Source: Saccharospirillum salsuginis (GTDB lineage Bacteria; Pseudomonadota; Gammaproteobacteria; Pseudomonadales; Natronospirillaceae). From it: a stretch of DNA of 64,000 bases. The notes under the pieces were generated by a model that saw only the letters and a program-made list of their open reading frames with translations, had not been told where the DNA came from and searched no databases. How positions within the stretch are numbered: position 1 is the first letter of the stretch; each line of letters begins with the position of its first letter. Below are positions 60,671 through 64,000 of the stretch, one piece after another. The translations under genes and the position numbers were made by a program. The stretch lies in the NCBI RefSeq assembly GCF_014651855.1, contig NZ_BMXR01000011.1, positions 1-64,000 on the forward strand, written 5' to 3'.

Positions 60671-62172
60671 TGGATTATTGCGCTTACCACCCGCTGCGGG
60701 CCTCCACCTATGAGTGCGACCATTGCGGTGAAGGCCGCTGCGACCGCTGCGTCGACAACGACACCCTATGCCTGGTGTGTAACCGGCCGACCGAAAGCCT
60801 CGGCGCCCGCAACAACGTCGAACCGTTCTGGCGACGTCTGCAGGCCGCCTTTCGCTACCCGTTCAACACCGGCACCGTCTCGCTGATCGTCGTGGTCTCG
60901 GTCATGTCCGGCATACTCTCGATTCTCTCCAGTCTGGTGCTGTTCATCGCGCTCTACCTCATCAGTACCGGCGCCATCATGAAGTACAGCTTCCGCGCCC
61001 TCGAAGACACCGCCCGGGGGCGCATGGTGGCTCCCGACATCGCCGACGCCTTTCAGGGCGGCATCGGCCTGCTGTTTCAACTGGTATTGATGGTGCTTGC
61101 CCTCATCGGCATCGTCTTCGCCGCCGGTCACTTTATCGGCGGTACCGCGGCCGCTCTACTGGCGTTTTTCTTCATCATCGGCCTGCCCGCCATGCTGATC
61201 AGCTTCGGCCTCAACCACGACCTCATCACCAGCATCAACCCGGTCAACACCTTCCGGTTGATGACCGCCATCGGACTGCCTTACGGCCTGTTGCTCGCCC
61301 TGATCATGGTCATGATGGGGTCCGTCACAGTACTGCACCAGTTCATCGGAGACGACTGGCTCGTCGTCTCCTACATCCTCCAGAACATGGCCTCCAACTA
61401 CTACCTCATCGTCATCTTCCACATCATGGGCTACATGATCTTCCAGTATCAGGGTCAACTCGGCTTCCACGCCCGCGAAGACTACGGCGACGGACCCGTC
61501 CAGCGCAGCGACGAAAACCTACTCGGCGCCCGCATCGACATCGCCCTGAAACGCGGCGACTACCAAAACGCCTACACCCTGTTCAACCAGGCCCTAAACC
61601 AGTTTCCGGACAACAAAATCTTCCCCACCCAATACTTCGACTGCGCCCACCAACTCGAAGACACCGCCGAACTGCCCAAAGCCGCCACCGCATACCTGCG
61701 GTTCGCGCACACTCACGGCCAGCAGGCGCGCCTGCTCACCGTCTTCAACCAGGTCAGAACCCTGCTGGCGAACTACATCCCCGACCATCCCGACCTGCGC
61801 CTCGCCCTGGCACGGGACGCCGCCGAACAGGGCGACTCCAAAACCGCCATACACCTGCTCAACGGCCTGCACAAACGCCACCCCGACTACCCCAGACTCC
61901 CCGACGCCTTCCACCTGCTGGCCGACCTGCTCGACCGGCAACCGGACCGGGAAACCCAGGCCAAACAGTGCCGCCAACTGGCCGCACAATTGTCCGAACG
62001 GTTATCGCAACAGCGAGTAAGTGATACCGGCACTCCCCGCACGGGGAAGGCGATGTTTGATGTGGAGCCGCGGGAGGATAAACCGGAGCATCCCGGGACG
62101 AGTGAATCGGAAATCGCCACGGAGCCATCGGAAGGCGACGGGCAGGAATTAAAACCCATCGAGTTTCGATGA
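60670..62172 (+). CDS. Membrane protein with N-terminal zinc ribbon and TPR-like C-terminus
   Basis: The 500-residue protein starts MDYCAYHPLRASTYECDHCG, a B-box-like zinc-binding region with C4, H7, C16, C19, C24, C27, C34 and C37. About five or six hydrophobic segments follow (about 70-265), then a soluble C-terminal half with helical repeats resembling TPR (DIALKRGDYQNAYTLFNQAL) and an acidic tail. It is translationally coupled to the rhomboid gene by TGATG, so it may be its partner or substrate (inference). I do not recognise a named family. Confidence 0.78.
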   Translation: MDYCAYHPLRASTYECDHCGEGRCDRCVDNDTLCLVCNRPTESLGARNNVEPFWRRLQAAFRYPFNTGTVSLIVVVSVMSGILSILSSLVLFIALYLISTGAIMKYSFRALEDTARGRMVAPDIADAFQGGIGLLFQLVLMVLALIGIVFAAGHFIGGTAAALLAFFFIIGLPAMLISFGLNHDLITSINPVNTFRLMTAIGLPYGLLLALIMVMMGSVTVLHQFIGDDWLVVSYILQNMASNYYLIVIFHIMGYMIFQYQGQLGFHAREDYGDGPVQRSDENLLGARIDIALKRGDYQNAYTLFNQALNQFPDNKIFPTQYFDCAHQLEDTAELPKAATAYLRFAHTHGQQARLLTVFNQVRTLLANYIPDHPDLRLALARDAAEQGDSKTAIHLLNGLHKRHPDYPRLPDAFHLLADLLDRQPDRETQAKQCRQLAAQLSERLSQQRVSDTGTPRTGKAMFDVEPREDKPEHPGTSESEIATEPSEGDGQELKPIEFR

Positions 62173-62186
62173 GGGATTGTTGTTTC

Positions 62187-62207
62187 GTAGGGTGGGCACG
62201 GCCCACC
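62187..62207 (+). repeat. REP-like palindrome, forward
   Basis: GTAGGGTGGGCACGGCCCAC with a 7-bp GGTGGGC / GCCCACC-type stem. Its GTAGGGTGGGCAC is the exact reverse complement of GTGCCCACCCTAC at the second copy 90 bases downstream. Confidence 0.8.
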
Positions 62208-62292
62208 ATGTTGTAACAACCACCCAAAGGTGATTCGTCAATATCGGTGGAACAGGGCGGTGTTTGCAACCGGTGGTGGAACCGCACACATT

Positions 62293-62313
62293 GGTGGGCG
62301 GTGCCCACCCTAC
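62293..62313 (-). repeat. REP-like palindrome, reverse
   Basis: GGTGGGCGGTGCCCACCCTA, inverted relative to the copy at 62187. The pair has the tail-to-tail layout of a BIME. Confidence 0.8.
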
Positions 62314-62358
62314 CGGCGAAACTACGGAGTTGGGTAATATTGGTTGGCAACCAGTACA

Positions 62359-62503
62359 GCGCTGGAGGCGGGTGATGCTCTGGAGGGGACATCTGAGCCA
62401 AGGACTGGTGCGCCAGCCCGGGTCGAAGTTAAGCCTACAAGGATGTATCTACGGCGGCCGAAACGTCGGACCGCCCCGGAAGAGCATCACCCGTCTCCAG
62501 CGC
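62359..62503 (-). repeat. Cloverleaf repeat, copy H (with inserted GGTCCGAC module)
   Basis: The 23-base arms (62359-62381 and 62481-62503) pair with one mismatch. The reverse-strand core has the GCCGTAGA and TACATCCTTGTA elements and the enlarged second hairpin seen in copy B. Between the core and the right arm an extra segment contains CCGAAACGTCGGACC (62458-62472), which is the exact reverse complement of a module in the REP-like variant at 19923-19960. Confidence 0.87.
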
Positions 62504-62592
62504 GGACCTCAACCACCAAGCCTTGAACAAACCACCGAAACTTGGCATAAAGGCACGCACCAATCCAAGGACTCAGAAAGAAGGAAGCAGTC

Positions 62593-63282
62593 ATGCCCAT
62601 CGTAGCCATCGGCGGCGGAGAAATCGCAGAAGGTCAGACCTTCAACATCGACCAGTTCATCGTCAGCCACACCCACAAACCCCAACCCCGCGCCCTGTTC
62701 ATCCCGACGGCCAGCAACGACGCTCCCGGGTACATCGAAACCTTCCACCGCGTCTACGGCCAGGAACTCGGCTGCGACGCCCGCGCCCTCACCCTGACCG
62801 ACGCACCCGAGGACGCCGACATTGCCGAAGCCATCGACTGGGCCGACCTCATTTACGTCGGCGGCGGCAACACCCGCAAAATGATCGAGCTGTGGCGCGA
62901 GCGCGGCGTCGACCGCCTGCTGCAACAGGCGTTCGACGCCGACAAAATGCTGTGTGGCCTCAGCGCCGGCGCCATCTGCTGGTTCGAAGCCGGCTTCAGC
63001 GACTCCGACAGTTTCGACGCCGACGGTGACTGGCAGTTCACCCGGGTCGACGGCCTCGGCTTCGTCCCCGGCCTGTTCTGCCCGCATCTCGACAGCGAAC
63101 AGCGCACCCTGCCGTTGCTCAACCACCTCGCCGCCGACCCGATCCCGGCGCTCGCCGCCACCGACCTGGCCGCCGTTGTCGTCAACGACGGACAATTGTC
63201 CGTACTGGCCGACCGGCCCGGCGCCGCCGTCTACCGCATCGAACCCGACGGCGATCGGCTCGGCTGGTCCGTGCTCGACTGA
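62593..63282 (+). CDS. Peptidase S51 family (peptidase E-like) protein
   Basis: The 229-residue protein has the S51 layout: FIPTASNDAPGY, the strand LIYVGGGNTRKM, the nucleophile elbow GLSAGAICWF (Ser124) and FCPHLDSE (His165). Peptidase E cleaves N-terminal aspartyl dipeptides, and cyanophycinase is a relative, but here the size and motifs fit peptidase E. RBS AGAAGGAAG precedes the ATG. It lies 89 bases after repeat H and upstream of the MITE-like hairpin. Confidence 0.88.
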   Translation: MPIVAIGGGEIAEGQTFNIDQFIVSHTHKPQPRALFIPTASNDAPGYIETFHRVYGQELGCDARALTLTDAPEDADIAEAIDWADLIYVGGGNTRKMIELWRERGVDRLLQQAFDADKMLCGLSAGAICWFEAGFSDSDSFDADGDWQFTRVDGLGFVPGLFCPHLDSEQRTLPLLNHLAADPIPALAATDLAAVVVNDGQLSVLADRPGAAVYRIEPDGDRLGWSVLD

Positions 63283-63297
63283 CTGCGGACATGGCCC

Positions 63298-63461
63298 CTA
63301 GTGGGCCAAGCGGTAAATTAGGTAACAGTTCGCTTCGCCAAAGCACGTGGAACCGCGTTGGAAAAACTTGAAATGCAGCAAGCATTCCTGCGTTTTTCCG
63401 CCTTGTTCCACGCACTTTGACTGTGCTCCTTTGTCACCGAATTTACCGCTTGGCCCACTAG
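63298..63461. mobile_element. MITE-like long inverted-repeat element
   Basis: The terminal arms at 63298-63319 and 63440-63461 are perfect 22-bp inverted repeats that begin CTAGTGGGCCAAGCGG. Inner segments GTGGAAC/GTTCCAC, GGAAAAAC/GTTTTTCC and AATGC/GCATT also pair, so nearly the whole 164 bases folds as one long imperfect hairpin. No open reading frame of note lies inside. TA at both ends fits a TA target duplication, as in IS630-type or CTAG-targeting elements (inference). It also covers the 3' flank of the S51 gene. Confidence 0.75.
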
Positions 63462-63513
63462 CGTCGATTGTCGTCTATAGTACGGGCTGTAATTCGACGC
63501 GAGAGAGGCAGTC

Positions 63514-64000
63514 ATGCGCCGTTTGAAAACCGGGCTGTTGGGGCTCTTGGGGGGTGTCTGGATCGGTGGCGCGGCACAGGCCGCGACCCTGCCCGGCCTC
63601 ACACTGGTGGACCTTCAGGGCCAGCCCGTCAGCGAGGCCGTTCTGGTGCTGGAGGGCGCCGAGACGACCGCTCCCGAAGGCGAGCCCGGCGAGGCCATCG
63701 TCGACCAGGTGGATCTCGAATTCGTGCCGCGCGTGGCCGTCGTTCGCGCCGGCACCCGGGTGCGATTCCCCAACAGCGACGACACCCGCCACCACGTCTA
63801 CTCCTTCTCCCCGGCCAAGACGTTCGAACTGCAACTCTACCAGGGCAACGAAGCGCCGCCGGTCGAATTCGACCAGTCCGGCCTGGTGGTGCTCGGGTGC
63901 AACATCCACGACTCGATGCGCGGCTACATCTATGTCGTCGACAGCCAGATCTACGGCGTCTCCGATGCCCAGGGGCGGATCACGCTGCCCGCCTACAGTG
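63514..64000 (+). CDS. Cupredoxin/plastocyanin-like periplasmic protein (3' end outside window)
   Basis: The ATG at 63514 with GAGAGAGGC upstream opens a frame that is still open at 64000 (162 codons). A signal peptide (about 1-24, ending AQAA) is followed by a blue-copper-like module: FPNSDDTRHHVYSFS (His93/His94), then GLVVLGCNIHDSMRGYI with Cys129, His132 and Met135. These are the expected type-1 copper ligands. Similar proteins are annotated as methylamine utilisation protein, usually without proof of function. The remainder of the gene is unseen. Confidence 0.85.
   Translation, partial: MRRLKTGLLGLLGGVWIGGAAQAATLPGLTLVDLQGQPVSEAVLVLEGAETTAPEGEPGEAIVDQVDLEFVPRVAVVRAGTRVRFPNSDDTRHHVYSFSPAKTFELQLYQGNEAPPVEFDQSGLVVLGCNIHDSMRGYIYVVDSQIYGVSDAQGRITLPAYS

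Larger units (their letters stand above)
62173..62592. other. Intergenic region with REP pair and repeat H
   Basis: This 420-base gap holds an inverted pair of REP-like palindromes (62187-62207 and 62293-62313), repeat copy H (62359-62503) and then the RBS of the S51 peptidase gene. A short reading frame across the REP pair is not supported. Confidence 0.85.

Noticed and set aside
62264-62605. A 113-codon frame crossing the REP pair and repeat H
   Set aside because: It consists of repeat sequence and overlaps the start of the S51 peptidase gene in another frame.

Overview
The window comes from a moderately GC-rich gammaproteobacterium. The first 14 kb are a canonical S10-spc-alpha ribosomal protein supercluster in gammaproteobacterial order, and the remainder contains glgB-glgX, htpX, a glrK-qseG-glrR operon, five chemoreceptors and a polyol ABC uptake locus. 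Together these suggest a marine or halophilic member of the Oceanospirillales such as a Saccharospirillum relative. That placement is inference; no 16S rRNA gene is present.

Layout. 1-14.1 kb: 3' end of tuf, then rpsJ to rplQ, with a strong promoter before rpsJ, a second promoter/hairpin unit between rpmJ and rpsM, and a rho-independent terminator after rplQ. 14.2-17.4 kb: acetoacetyl-CoA synthetase, a repeat-rich spacer and a small unknown gene. 17.6-25.1 kb (minus strand): glgX, glgB and a large exported protein that looks like a metallopeptidase/propeller/beta-rich fusion. 25.3-29.1 kb: a family-3 periplasmic binding protein, a chemoreceptor, a repeat pair and htpX. 29.2-36.8 kb (minus): EAL protein, glrR-qseG-glrK, an EF-hand protein and a chemoreceptor. 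37-46 kb: gnd, DUF2239 protein, DODA-type dioxygenase, AraC regulator, PAS-GGDEF-EAL protein, Aer-like receptor and a methyltransferase. 46.1-59.0 kb: a polyol uptake and sensing island bracketed by two paralogous AraC regulators. It holds a binding protein, two permeases, a mannitol-type dehydrogenase, a second binding protein, and a divergent operon of a chemoreceptor and a fused two-module binding protein; no ATPase gene is present. 59.2-64 kb: rhomboid protease with a translationally coupled zinc-ribbon/TPR membrane protein, an S51 peptidase, a MITE-like hairpin and a truncated cupredoxin gene.

The most unusual feature is a dispersed intergenic repeat family (eight copies, called A-H here). 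Each copy has an outer stem of about 12-26 bp whose sequence differs between copies but remains self-complementary. The stem encloses a conserved core of about 53 nt (longer in B and H) that itself folds into two mini-hairpins, most with an ATCCAT-type apex. Stem covariation, conserved flanks outside the variable stems, and occurrence in inverted pairs point to selection on a folded DNA or RNA structure. Second is the polyol island, where a transport-type binding protein appears to have been duplicated and fused to a family-3 binding module next to a chemoreceptor. Shorter REP-like palindromes and a 164-bp MITE-like element add to the repeat load, which is confined to the region downstream of the ribosomal operon.
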